Notes under the pieces: generated by a model
Databases searched by the model: none
Told to the model about the DNA's origin: nothing
What the model saw: only the letters and a program-made list of their open reading frames with translations
DNA from: CAYVGO01 sp964450725
Lineage (GTDB): Bacteria; Bacteroidota; Bacteroidia; Bacteroidales; UBA932
Length of the DNA stretch: 20,240 nt
Direction: 5' to 3'
Assembly (NCBI GenBank): GCA_964450725.1
Contig: CAYVGO010000042.1
Span: forward strand, 1 to 20,240
Shown: positions 1-7,332 of the stretch, one piece after another
Position numbering within the stretch: position 1 is the stretch's first letter
Layout: each line of letters opens with the position of its first letter
Made by a program: the position numbers and the translations under genes

Positions 1-492
1 AATAACAACAGAGTGGTAGAAAGAACCATTGCCCACGAACTCGGACACGGTTTAGCCGCCATGTCGCATACTTTCAACGCAAAATACGGCTCTATCAAAG
101 AAGGAACGACCAACAATTTGATGGATTACAACGATAGCATTGCGTTGCAGAAACAGCAGTGGGATTTGTTGCACAGCAAGGTGGTGGTATGGAAAGTCTT
201 TGAGAGGGATAAGGAGGAGATGCAGAAAGTATCCGGAGAATCTTATTTGAAAGTCAATCAGATTGCATCTATTATTGGAGCTGAACTTCAAAGTGATGAT
301 TATGTAATTGTACATATGGTTAAGTGTACTAAAACGGGGACACTGCCACTGACGATTAAACCCATGGATATGTCTTCAATAGAAGTACCCGTGAAAAGAT
401 TAAGGGCAAATAAAATTTACTTCAACCTTGTATCAAGAGGAGATAAAACTGATATTCTAAATATCATACTTCGGTTTAAAGTAGAACATTGA
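1..492 (+). CDS. Metalloprotease domain of a polymorphic-toxin-like protein (3' part, 5' end outside window)
   Basis: The open frame enters from the left edge, so only the C-terminal part is visible. It carries a zincin motif HELGH (about bases 37-51), with a further His seven residues on, and then NLMDY about 20 residues later, followed by an LQKQQWDLLH segment. The HELGH, HTF, NLMDY, QWD series is what I know from metalloprotease domains of very large secreted or polymorphic-toxin proteins of Bacteroidota. The two His and the Glu would bind zinc and activate water for peptide cleavage; the target is unknown. After the protease comes a beta-rich tail of about 90 residues ending in RFKVEH and TGA (490-492). 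The frame then stays open after this TGA for 178 more codons, so the stop may be a lesion and not the natural end. No downstream immunity gene is recognisable. The protease call is fairly secure; the toxin role is inferred. Confidence 0.6.
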   Translation, partial: NNNRVVERTIAHELGHGLAAMSHTFNAKYGSIKEGTTNNLMDYNDSIALQKQQWDLLHSKVVVWKVFERDKEEMQKVSGESYLKVNQIASIIGAELQSDDYVIVHMVKCTKTGTLPLTIKPMDMSSIEVPVKRLRANKIYFNLVSRGDKTDILNIILRFKVEH

Positions 493-1026
493 GTATATAA
501 TCTTTCGTCCCAAATTGACAATTACTCATATTCTACCATCACCGAAACTCCATTTTTAGGAGTACTGAAAAAAGGAGACCAGTCGTTTACAAGATGTATA
601 GAACAATTAAAGTTGTTGAGTGAATTTTCTTGCGGAGAACCAAATGATATTGTAAAGCAAATCATGGGAAAAGACTCTCCGTTGCTCTATGCCACTAAAG
701 TATTAGAGGCAATTAAAGTATGTTTGGAAGAACAAAAAAGCGACCAAGTCGGAGAACAATTCTACCATGAATTTACGTTACAAATAGCCTCAGAAAATGA
801 AAAACAACAATTGAGACACATTGCTGATATATTTAATAAAATGGGTAATGTGTTACTCAAAAACAATAATGGTGAAGGATGGAAAGAAAACGGAGATTAT
901 TTTAGAAGTATATATAAAGCATACAAACAATTAGGATATTCTTTTGACCAATATTTCTCAAAAATCAATAGTTATCTGGTGTTGACCTCAACAAGTCAGG
1001 GCAGTTGGAGATTGTGTCGGTTTTAA
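493..1026 (+). pseudogene. In-frame continuation of the toxin-like gene, cut off from its start by a TGA
   Basis: Reading in the same frame directly after the TGA at 490-492 gives an uninterrupted 178-codon stretch with no ATG near its start; the first plausible initiator is a TTG at 613. Its sequence looks like real protein (for example ETPFLGVLKKGD near 544-580, and an acidic helical part at 680-900). From memory, large Bacteroidota toxins that carry the HELGH/NLMDY protease have a comparable region after it, but I cannot align it here. The last codons before TAA at 1024-1026 (LTSTSQGSWRLCRF) look like out-of-frame reading, because a plausible protein resumes in another frame from about 972. 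I read it as one decayed gene with a nonsense codon and a frameshift; a separately expressed fragment starting at 613 is possible but unlikely. Confidence 0.5.
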
Positions 1027-1607
1027 AACTTCACTATTATCTTAACTGTCATAGAAATGAAAATATAAAAACGAATATCTCCATAGCCATTGATGTAGGC
1101 TCTTTGGCTTTAGGCGGCGGTGCTATTTCCGGTGGAGCTAAAGGAATAAAACTTATCTTTGCAGTTTTTGATGTGGCATCAAGCATTACAAGCCTTGCCA
1201 CAACGGCGGTTGAAAACAAGATTATCAGCCAATATGGATCAGAGGGTCAACAGTTCATCAGCGCCACGCGGACATTGTCGGCAGTACTTGGTTTTGTTGA
1301 TCTTGGCGGACAGGGTGTGCTGAAGTTGAAAAGCATGTTGAAAGATGACCTTATTACAATAGCCAAATTTCACCCTACGCTTGCCAATGATGTTGATGCC
1401 AAAGACTTTTATCAGCAGTCAAAAAAGTTAATTGATGAAGTTATTGCGTGTGATGATGAAATAGCAGCGGCGATAAGGGGCAGAGTACAGGAGGAAAATC
1501 ATTCGCATTACAATATCTCACGAAGTATCAACAGTCAAAACCTGCATTTCATTATTTTCATTGTTCACTCAAGAAATTCTTATGCTAATCCTCATTTCTC
1601 TTTATAA
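972..1607 (+). pseudogene. Frameshifted C-terminal remnant of the toxin-like gene
   Basis: Coding-like sequence continues in the third frame from about 972, after a TAG at 969-971 in that frame. The frame change from the preceding segment can be placed near 972-980, where a single-base loss in the CTGGTG stretch would join SYL to SGVDLNKSGQLE. The core at 1081-1480 has a small-residue hydrophobic segment (IDVGSLALGGGAISGGAKGI, then a FAVFDVASSITSLA helix), followed by a mixed helical tail. Glycine-rich hydrophobic segments like this occur in the pre-toxin region of large Bacteroidota polymorphic toxins, just before the variable C-terminal toxin. Here that toxin is missing: after about base 1500 the reading (repeated His, Ser, Asn, Ile) looks non-coding up to TAA at 1605-1607. 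No independent start is evident. Confidence 0.45.
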
Positions 1608-1680
1608 ATAAGGATTCATTTTTCTATTCAACGAAATATATGCACGAAAAATAATTTATAGAAAATTCAATCACATCGTG

Positions 1681-1716
1681 CAGTTTCGGTCATTGATAAT
1701 ATTTATCAATGCACTG
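1681..1716. other. Stable hairpin in the gene-poor region
   Basis: CATTGATAA (1691-1699) and TTATCAATG (1703-1711) form a perfect 9-bp stem around a 3-base loop. CAGT (1681-1684) and ACTG (1713-1716) can pair outside it. There is no T-run on either side, so it is not an obvious terminator. The wider 1608-1800 stretch also has a 6-bp inverted repeat GCACGA/TCGTGC on the left flank, and I see no gene in it. Confidence 0.45.
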
Positions 1717-1820
1717 TTAAACACCATCATTCATCTTGACCAATAATTAGATTTTAAATGAACTATTTTCTGATAGGTAAGCAAGTATTTTCTTTTTTAA
1801 GAAGTGTTTTTTTATAAATC

Positions 1821-1904
1821 TCGACGAAGTTTATATAATCTTCGACGAGATTTATATATTTTTCGACGAAGATTATATAAACTTCGACGAAAATTACAAA
1901 TATT
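1821..1904. repeat. Array of four 21-bp units with a TCGACGA core
   Basis: TCGACGA starts at 1821, 1842, 1863 and 1884, exactly 21 bases apart, and the rest of each unit is AT-rich (TTATATA-like). The core is part of a dyad, TTCG-A-CGAA, complete in some units and degenerate in others. The spacing is two helical turns, so all four cores face the same side of the helix. The units are not identical outside the core, and the pattern stops cleanly on both sides. Comparable in size and copy number to the 23-bp array at 16235-16326. Confidence 0.75.
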
Positions 1905-2037
1905 CTAAAGTGAAAAGCAATTTATTTACTATTGTTATAGGGTTTTTTCTCTTGATGAATTAAACTTTTTGTGGATAGGGAAATCTTTATTGCTGTTTAC
2001 GGAGTTGTTACCGATAGATAGCACCCATAATACTTAC

Positions 2038-2089
2038 AGCCTGCAAAAAGTATCAGACTTTCTGCAAGGTTTACTTTTTGAGGCAGGCT
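2038..2089. other. Long imperfect inverted repeat (15-bp stem with a 3-base bulge)
   Basis: AGCCTGC followed by AAAAAGTA (2038-2052) pairs with TACTTTTT (2072-2079) and, across a GAG bulge, with GCAGGCT (2083-2089). The 19-base loop contains a small CAGA/TCTG hairpin. It lies 38 bases past the histidine kinase stop codon and could end that transcript, but no U-run follows on the minus strand. It could also be a remnant of transposon ends. Confidence 0.4.
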
Positions 2090-2127
2090 CTAAAGCCAAA
2101 TAATAATAGTGGAGAAATGATGACAGG

Positions 2128-3291
2128 TTACTGATGTTTACCGTAAAGGGTAACTTTCATGGTAGTTCCCTTGTCAACGGTAGATTGTAGTACCTCTATT
2201 TTACCTTTATGATAATTTTGAATGATTCTTCGGCATAGCGACAATCCTAAGCCCCATCCTCTTTTTTTGGTAGTAAAGCCGGGTTGAAAAATTTTTTGGA
2301 AGTTTTTATTGGGAATCCCTTTACCGTTATCTGTTACAAAAATAAAGAGGTTAGTATTGTGCTGTTCAAGTTTAAGTGTAATTTCGCCTTCTTGTCCGAC
2401 AGCATCAACGGCATTGACCAATAAATTTTCTATAACCCAAGTGAGCAGTACCGGATTGACAGGTAAAATGTAGGTTTGTACGTTTGTACGAAATTGAAAG
2501 TTGATTTTTTTCGACACTCTGTTTTTTACATAATCAAAACTACTGACAGCCAGTAAATAGATATCGGTCGGTTTAAGTATAGTTTGAGAGCCTATTTTTG
2601 AAAATCGGTCAATTACTCGTTGCATTACTTTAATGTCTTTACGCATCTCTTCAATGACCTCAGGCTCTACCTCTTTATCTTCCAATACATCTATCCATCC
2701 TAATAAAGCAGTGGTAGGAGTACCTAATTGGTGTGCCGTTTCTTTAGCCAACCCTACCCACAGTTTATTTGAATCACTTTTACGTTTTTGATTAATAAAA
2801 TAATACCCTAATGCAACGATAGAAATCATAATAAGAAGTTGCCATATAGGAGCAAATTTGACAAACTGTAAAAAAGGTGAAGCATAATAATAGACATAGA
2901 TTGCTCCTTCTCCTGAAATATATTTTTCGATAGGTTTTTGATATTGAGACATTTTTTCCAACTGCTCTTCCAACTTTTCCGGAGTACTGACTAACGCACT
3001 GTCTATGTTTTTTAAAGAGAGTATCTCAGACGATTCATTTAAAACAATAATAGGTACATCTTTATTACTTTCTACCACTTTATTTAAAAATTGAAAGTCA
3101 ACCATGTCCATCATATCGGGAGTAGATAAAAGCCAAATAGCTTCAACAAAAATATTGACTTTTTGCATTTCATTTTCTGCCACATAATGTGTCATTTTTT
3201 GACTTAAATAAACCAAACTTCCACCAAAAGAAAGTGTTGTTGCTACAATGATCCATTCAACCCATGAAAGAAAGGAAAAAATTTTTCTCAT
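2128..3291 (-). CDS. Membrane sensor histidine kinase, HQLGTP type
   Basis: A 387-residue two-component sensor kinase that autophosphorylates a His in response to an unidentified signal. Transmembrane segments at about residues 12-30 and 148-166 flank a periplasmic domain of about 115 residues; I do not recognise its ligand-binding fold and see no HAMP or PAS domain. The phospho-acceptor box is AKETAHQLGTPTTALLGW with His187; HQLGTP in place of the classical HELRTP is a variant I know from Bacteroidota kinases. The ATP-binding domain has an N box (ENLLVNAVDA, 288-297), a G1 box (DNGKGIP, 321-327), an F box (FQPGFTTKK) and a G2 box (GWGLGLSL, 345-352), so it appears fully active. No response regulator gene lies in the window, so its partner is unknown. 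It is transcribed divergently from the bactofilin gene. Confidence 0.9.
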   Translation of the reverse strand: MRKIFSFLSWVEWIIVATTLSFGGSLVYLSQKMTHYVAENEMQKVNIFVEAIWLLSTPDMMDMVDFQFLNKVVESNKDVPIIVLNESSEILSLKNIDSALVSTPEKLEEQLEKMSQYQKPIEKYISGEGAIYVYYYASPFLQFVKFAPIWQLLIMISIVALGYYFINQKRKSDSNKLWVGLAKETAHQLGTPTTALLGWIDVLEDKEVEPEVIEEMRKDIKVMQRVIDRFSKIGSQTILKPTDIYLLAVSSFDYVKNRVSKKINFQFRTNVQTYILPVNPVLLTWVIENLLVNAVDAVGQEGEITLKLEQHNTNLFIFVTDNGKGIPNKNFQKIFQPGFTTKKRGWGLGLSLCRRIIQNYHKGKIEVLQSTVDKGTTMKVTLYGKHQ

Positions 3292-3355
3292 ATCTTGTAT
3301 TATAATCTATTATCGGAAGACACTATAAATACTTAAAGTTTTTCTAAACATATTA

Positions 3356-3363
3356 CAAAGTTA
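3356..3363 (-). promoter_or_regulatory. Probable -7 box of the histidine kinase gene
   Basis: On the minus strand this reads TAACTTTG, matching the Bacteroidota TAnnTTTG box, about 65 bases upstream of the start codon. No clear -33 TTG is visible upstream. Confidence 0.4.
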
Positions 3364-3414
3364 TATATTATTTATGTAAATCATTTTTGGGTCATTAATT
3401 GAGAGATTAAAAAG

Positions 3415-3445
3415 TTGGAGATTAAAAATAAATAAACTATTTTTG
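3415..3445 (+). promoter_or_regulatory. Bacteroidota-type promoter of the bactofilin gene
   Basis: TTG at 3415-3417, a spacer of 20 bases, then TATTTTTG at 3438-3445 (a full TAnnTTTG match). It predicts a leader of roughly 20 bases before the ATG at 3474. Confidence 0.55.
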
Positions 3446-3473
3446 TCCACTCATTTTTAATTATATTATCATT

Positions 3474-3887
3474 ATGGCAAAAGTTCTTGAAGTTGAAAAT
3501 AGTAATAGTAATACCATTAGTCGAATTTGCTCCGGTACTGAAATTGTAGGTAATATTGTCAATGCTAATGATATTCGAATTGACGGTATTGTTAAAGGAA
3601 ACATTTCAGCAAAAAGTAAAATTGTCATCGGAGAAACCGGTTATGTACAAGGAGAATTGAATTGTGTGAATGCCGACATTATGGGAAAGTTTGAAGGTAA
3701 AATTATCGTGAAGGAACTGTTATCACTAAAAAGTACGGCAGATGTAAAAGGAGATATTATTGTCGATAAAATTATGATTGAAACAGGTGCTTCTTTTGTA
3801 GGAACAAGTAAAAAGCACAACACTCAACCCGACAATAAAGTTTTTACGACAGAACCTGAAGAGAAAGAAGTAAAAAACAGTAAATAA
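3474..3887 (+). CDS. Bactofilin (polymer-forming cytoskeletal protein)
   Basis: A 137-residue protein of the bactofilin family (formerly DUF583), whose members assemble without nucleotide into filaments that act in cell shape, envelope growth or polar positioning. The central part, residues about 20-115, is a right-handed beta-helix repeat. Its short hydrophobic rungs can be seen in SGTEIVGNIVNANDIRIDG, then VKGNISAKSKIVIG, YVQGELNC, GKFEGKIIV and ADVKGDIIVDKIMIE. The N-terminus is short and polar and the C-terminus is a charged, probably disordered tail (TEPEEKEVKNSK). It has no signal peptide, so it is cytoplasmic, perhaps at the membrane. Its length is typical. It is monocistronic, with its own promoter and a strong terminator. 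The usual partner, an M23 peptidase, is not next to it. The cell process it serves cannot be told from the sequence. Confidence 0.9.
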   Translation: MAKVLEVENSNSNTISRICSGTEIVGNIVNANDIRIDGIVKGNISAKSKIVIGETGYVQGELNCVNADIMGKFEGKIIVKELLSLKSTADVKGDIIVDKIMIETGASFVGTSKKHNTQPDNKVFTTEPEEKEVKNSK

Positions 3888-3900
3888 ATGATTCAATATA

Positions 3901-3936
3901 AAAAAGAGGATATTGCAAAAACAATATCCTCTTTTT
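3901..3936. terminator. Bidirectional terminator between the bactofilin gene and ilvN
   Basis: A perfect 15-bp stem (3901-3915 with 3922-3936) and a 6-base CAAAAA loop. The stem ends are A-run on the left and T-run on the right, so it can end transcripts from both convergent genes. Confidence 0.9.
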
Positions 3937-3954
3937 TGTTGTACAAGATAGCCC

Positions 3955-4530
3955 TTAGTCTATTAATCTTGATATTTTTTTCCCGTAATTTTGATCTAAT
4001 TCGGTTAAAAAATCGGTCAAAATTTCCTGACTTTCCCGGTGAATGGCAATACGTCCCGATGTTGTAAATTGGAGTACACCACAGTGAGTTGCCAAATCTT
4101 CATAAAGTTCTATCAACTCTTGTTTTGTTCCGGTAAGTTCTATTGCAGTGTATTCTTTGGTAATTTCTAAAATACGTGCCCCATATTTGCGTACCATTTT
4201 CTCAACATCTCTGTTCTCCAATAAATTATCTGTAGTTACCTTATATAGTGCCAACTCTTGGAACACAATATCTTTGTTTGTATGACAAAATGCCTTTAAA
4301 ACATCAACCTGTTTTTCAAGATGTTTAACAATCTTTTTTGCTTGCTCGTTATCAATATTGACTACAATGGTAAACTTGTGGATTCCTTTCAATGCCGACA
4401 CAGACACTGTAAGACTTTCAATATTAATATTACGTCGGGTAAAAATCAAAGTAATTCTATTCAATAATCCTACTGCATTTTCAGAAAAAGCAGTAATGGT
4501 GTATTCTTCTTTAGGTAAAATCGGTCTCAT
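3955..4530 (-). CDS. ilvN: Acetolactate (acetohydroxyacid) synthase regulatory small subunit
   Basis: A 191-residue regulatory subunit of acetohydroxyacid synthase, the first shared enzyme of valine, leucine and isoleucine synthesis. In the family it activates the catalytic subunit and carries feedback inhibition by valine. An N-terminal ACT domain spans about residues 8-85 (EYTITAFSENAVGLLNRITL, then RRNINIESLTV, the effector-binding turn). A C-terminal ALS-small-subunit domain spans about 90-170 and ends with the conserved TSGRIAIHR. The start is 11 bases after the ilvB stop, so the two are co-transcribed and probably translationally coupled. It is somewhat longer than the roughly 165-residue enterobacterial IlvH, mainly by a C-terminal helix. 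It is closed by the terminator shared with the bactofilin gene. Confidence 0.95.
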   Translation of the reverse strand: MRPILPKEEYTITAFSENAVGLLNRITLIFTRRNINIESLTVSVSALKGIHKFTIVVNIDNEQAKKIVKHLEKQVDVLKAFCHTNKDIVFQELALYKVTTDNLLENRDVEKMVRKYGARILEITKEYTAIELTGTKQELIELYEDLATHCGVLQFTTSGRIAIHRESQEILTDFLTELDQNYGKKISRLID

Positions 4531-4541
4531 AAAACAATCTT

Positions 4542-6245
4542 TTATTTTAATCTTATATCACTTATAGAGGACCCTGCAGGAACCATGGGAAATACTAAAT
4601 GGTCATTTTTCACATTAACTTCCAGTAAAAAAGCTTGAGAATCTTTCAACATGTTTTTTATGGCATCTTGTAATTCAGACCGTTGCGTAACCCTTTGTGA
4701 TGTTATATTATAGGCTTTGGCAATTAATTGAAAATCAGGATTGGTCATCGGTGTAAATGAATACCTTTCTTCAAAAAACAACTCTTGCCATTGTCTAACC
4801 ATTCCAAGATATTGATTATTGAGTAATACAATTTTCACACCAATATTTTCAGCCATAATGGTTCCCAATTCTTGAATTGTCATTTGTAATCCGCCATCTC
4901 CAACAAAAAGAATAACCTGACGCTCCGGTAATGCTATTTTCGCTCCAATAGCCGCAGGCAATCCAAATCCCATAGTACCTAATCCTCCTGAAGTAACAGT
5001 AGATTTAGGCAAGTCTGCATGAAAATATCGTATAGATTCCATTTGGTGTTGCCCTACATCTGTCACCAATACAGCGTTGCCTTCTGTCATTGTACTGATT
5101 TGGTGAATAACTTCACCCATCGTAATTTCTTTTCCTTTTGGAGAGAGTGCATTAGCAATAATTTCCTTTTCTTCAATTTGCTGTAATGGTAAAAAACTCT
5201 CTTTCCATTGTGTATGAATACAAGGCTTTATTTTTTCTGTCAATTGCGGTAAAACGGTTTTCACATTTCCTAAAATAGGATAGTCCGCTTTTACATTCTT
5301 ATTTAATTCAGCATTATCAATTTCAATATGAACAATTTTTGCTTGTTTGGCATATTGACTTAAAGAGCCTGTTACTCGGTCGTCAAATCTCATGCCTATA
5401 GCAACAATCAAATCTGCTTCCTGGGTCTTTAAATTGGTTGCATAATTACCGTGCATTCCCAACATTCCTTTGTTCAAAGGATGAGTAGAAGGTATCGCAC
5501 TTTTCCCTAAGATTGTCCAACCAAAAGGCATATCGGCTTTCTCTAAAAAAGCAATCGTTTGTTCTTCTGCATTTCCAAGAGTTACACCCTGCCCTATTAA
5601 TGCTAACGGACGTTGTGCTTGCGAAATAGCATCAGCAGCAAGTTCTATATCTGTTTTGGAAATATAGGGTTCGGGATTGTAACTTCGTAATGAAGTACAG
5701 CGTTGATAATGAAATTTTGTTTTTTGGAGTTGTGCCGTTTTAGTGAAATCAATCAATACAGGTCCTTTTCTGCCTGTATTTGCAATATAAAAGGCTTTAG
5801 CAATAATGGGAGCAAGCATTTCAATATCAGTTACTTGTGCATTCCATTTGGTAACAGGCATCGAAATACCAACAACATCTGTTTCTTGAAAAGCATCTGT
5901 ACCTAATAAATGTCGACCTACTTGTCCGGTAAAACAAACTAATGGAGTAGAATCCATCATTGCGTCTGCAAGTCCGGTAATGAGATTGGTAGCACCTGGA
6001 CCAGACGTAGCAAAACACACGCCGACTTCACCCGATACTCTGGCATAACCTTGTGCTGCATGTATTGCACCCTGTTCGTGTCTTACAAGAATATGACGTA
6101 AATTTCCTTGATGAGTATGTAGAGCGTCATAAATATCAATTACATATCCTCCGGGATAACCGAAAATAACCTTTACACCTTCTTCTTCCAAACTGTGAAG
6201 AAGAACTTCGGAACCTGACAATAATAAATCATTTTCTTGAGCCAT
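4542..6245 (-). CDS. ilvB: Acetolactate (acetohydroxyacid) synthase catalytic large subunit
   Basis: A 567-residue thiamine-diphosphate enzyme that condenses two pyruvates to acetolactate, or pyruvate with 2-oxobutyrate to acetohydroxybutyrate. The N-terminal PYR domain has the FGYPGG motif and the catalytic Glu57 in RHEQGAIHAAQGYAR. The central domain carries RFDDR (287-291), a signature of the FAD-dependent anabolic enzymes that catabolic acetolactate synthases lack. The C-terminal domain has the ThDP/Mg motif GDG (449-451) through NN (476-477). The length is typical. It leads an ilvB-ilvN operon. The ilvD and ilvC genes, often in the same Bacteroides operon, are not here. The leader is very short (about 12 bases from the predicted transcription start), so leader-peptide attenuation is not expected. 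Confidence 0.97.
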   Translation of the reverse strand: MAQENDLLLSGSEVLLHSLEEEGVKVIFGYPGGYVIDIYDALHTHQGNLRHILVRHEQGAIHAAQGYARVSGEVGVCFATSGPGATNLITGLADAMMDSTPLVCFTGQVGRHLLGTDAFQETDVVGISMPVTKWNAQVTDIEMLAPIIAKAFYIANTGRKGPVLIDFTKTAQLQKTKFHYQRCTSLRSYNPEPYISKTDIELAADAISQAQRPLALIGQGVTLGNAEEQTIAFLEKADMPFGWTILGKSAIPSTHPLNKGMLGMHGNYATNLKTQEADLIVAIGMRFDDRVTGSLSQYAKQAKIVHIEIDNAELNKNVKADYPILGNVKTVLPQLTEKIKPCIHTQWKESFLPLQQIEEKEIIANALSPKGKEITMGEVIHQISTMTEGNAVLVTDVGQHQMESIRYFHADLPKSTVTSGGLGTMGFGLPAAIGAKIALPERQVILFVGDGGLQMTIQELGTIMAENIGVKIVLLNNQYLGMVRQWQELFFEERYSFTPMTNPDFQLIAKAYNITSQRVTQRSELQDAIKNMLKDSQAFLLEVNVKNDHLVFPMVPAGSSISDIRLK

Positions 6246-6264
6246 AACTATCTAATTTTTAGTA

Positions 6265-6272
6265 CAAAGATA
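6265..6272 (-). promoter_or_regulatory. Probable -7 box of the ilvBN operon
   Basis: On the minus strand it reads TATCTTTG, a full match to TAnnTTTG, 20 bases upstream of the ilvB ATG. The -33 element is not clear. Confidence 0.5.
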
Positions 6273-6450
6273 AAAGTTATTTTTTGATAAACTAAGATGA
6301 ATAAGCGTTTAAATTATAGAGCATAACCTTATTTTCAAATGACAAAAGTCAAGGTATTGTTTATGACAGTAAGATGATTTTCAGAAGTTTAAGATAATAA
6401 GAACTTTTATTTTCGGAAATTTCAAACCTTATTTATAGCATATTCGAACC

Positions 6451-7308
6451 TTACGCCAACTTATGTCCATACATCAAATGAGGTAAAAAATGGTTATTGA
6501 TGTTTTCTAAAGAAGGTGGAAATTTTTCTTTGGAAAAATACTGTAAAATACGTAATGCAGGAAATCTATTTTTAAATTCAGCATAAAACAATGTGTCTGG
6601 ATAAATCGTTCCGAGAGTATAAATAATGGTTTTTTTTTCTTCAAATCTATGGTGATTCATAATGGTTTGGACGGTAGCAATAATATCTGCTCCCGTGTTA
6701 TACAAAAAATGTTGTATAAATAGCAATTGAGATTGGGAAACTACTGAAACTTGATAAAACGACGGTGAAAAATCTATCAAAAAAATATTTTTTTCTGATT
6801 GGTGCAAAGATAGTTCACGAGTCAGATTTAAAAAAGTTAATGTTGTACTGTAGAATTGGATTCTTTTGTTTTTTTCTAACAGGGTAGAAATAATAAAACT
6901 TGGAATACTGAAAATATGTGTAAGATTATAAAATGGAATAGGATGAAAGTGTAACTCTTCATCTTCATGATAAGATGATGTAAGGGTTATCAATTGTAGA
7001 GCTTTTTGGGGTTGAAAAAGAGGAGTAGGAACATTAGTTTGATGAACAGGATGATAGAGACACGCAATACTGCAAAACTGGTATTTTAAAATTTCGATAT
7101 AAGATAGTGCTTGTTCTATGTTCTTATGATAATAATAACTTTGAGCATTCGGAAAATCAAAGGCTATATGTTGAAAAAAAATAAACTTTTGTAATTTTAA
7201 ATGATAGACCAATAAAAAAAATCCATTCAGGTTGACCTGAATGGATAAATGACAAACATTACTACATGTTTGTAAAGATTTACGATCTTTGTATATAGTA
7301 ATATCCAT
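6451..7308 (-). CDS. DUF3822 family protein
   Basis: A 285-residue cytoplasmic protein that I assign to DUF3822, an uncharacterised Bacteroidota family. Family-like features are the N-terminal LSIQVNLNGFFLLVY strand pair, VPTPLFQPQKA (about 93-103), the FSIPSFIISTLLE segment, and a later FLIDFSPSFYQVSVV / LLFIQHFLYNTGADII part. The paired domains resemble the actin/hexokinase-type ATPase fold, but phosphate-binding loops are not obvious and ATPase activity should not be assumed. It starts 24 bases after the stop of the upstream gene, so they form an operon. In other Bacteroidales, from memory, this pair is followed by the rRNA methyltransferase gene rsmD, which is absent here. A terminator-like hairpin lies inside the first 100 bases of its coding sequence. 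Many phenylalanines come from T-runs in the AT-rich DNA. Confidence 0.8.
   Translation of the reverse strand: MDITIYKDRKSLQTCSNVCHLSIQVNLNGFFLLVYHLKLQKFIFFQHIAFDFPNAQSYYYHKNIEQALSYIEILKYQFCSIACLYHPVHQTNVPTPLFQPQKALQLITLTSSYHEDEELHFHPIPFYNLTHIFSIPSFIISTLLEKNKRIQFYSTTLTFLNLTRELSLHQSEKNIFLIDFSPSFYQVSVVSQSQLLFIQHFLYNTGADIIATVQTIMNHHRFEEKKTIIYTLGTIYPDTLFYAEFKNRFPALRILQYFSKEKFPPSLENINNHFLPHLMYGHKLA
7214..7246 (-). terminator. Terminator-like hairpin inside the DUF3822 coding sequence
   Basis: On the minus strand, ATCCATTCAGGT and ACCTGAATGGAT form a perfect 12-bp inverted repeat separated by 2 bases (7221-7232 and 7235-7246), followed directly by eight T (7221 down to 7214). This has the form of an intrinsic terminator, but it sits 62-95 bases after the start codon, within the conserved LSIQVNLNGFF segment. 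It could reduce expression of this gene compared with the upstream one. Confidence 0.5.
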
Positions 7309-7332
7309 TTTTGTGCATAAGAAAGAACAGAA

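Noticed and set aside
1821..1904. CRISPR array (21-bp repeats).
   Set aside because: The conserved part is only 7-9 bases, the intervening parts are short, AT-rich and alike, and there are no cas genes. The same applies to 16235-16326.
6180..6206. CTTCTTC/GAAGAAG hairpin near the ilvB start.
   Set aside because: It is low-complexity sequence coding for Glu-rich residues near the IlvB N-terminus, with no T-run; chance pairing.
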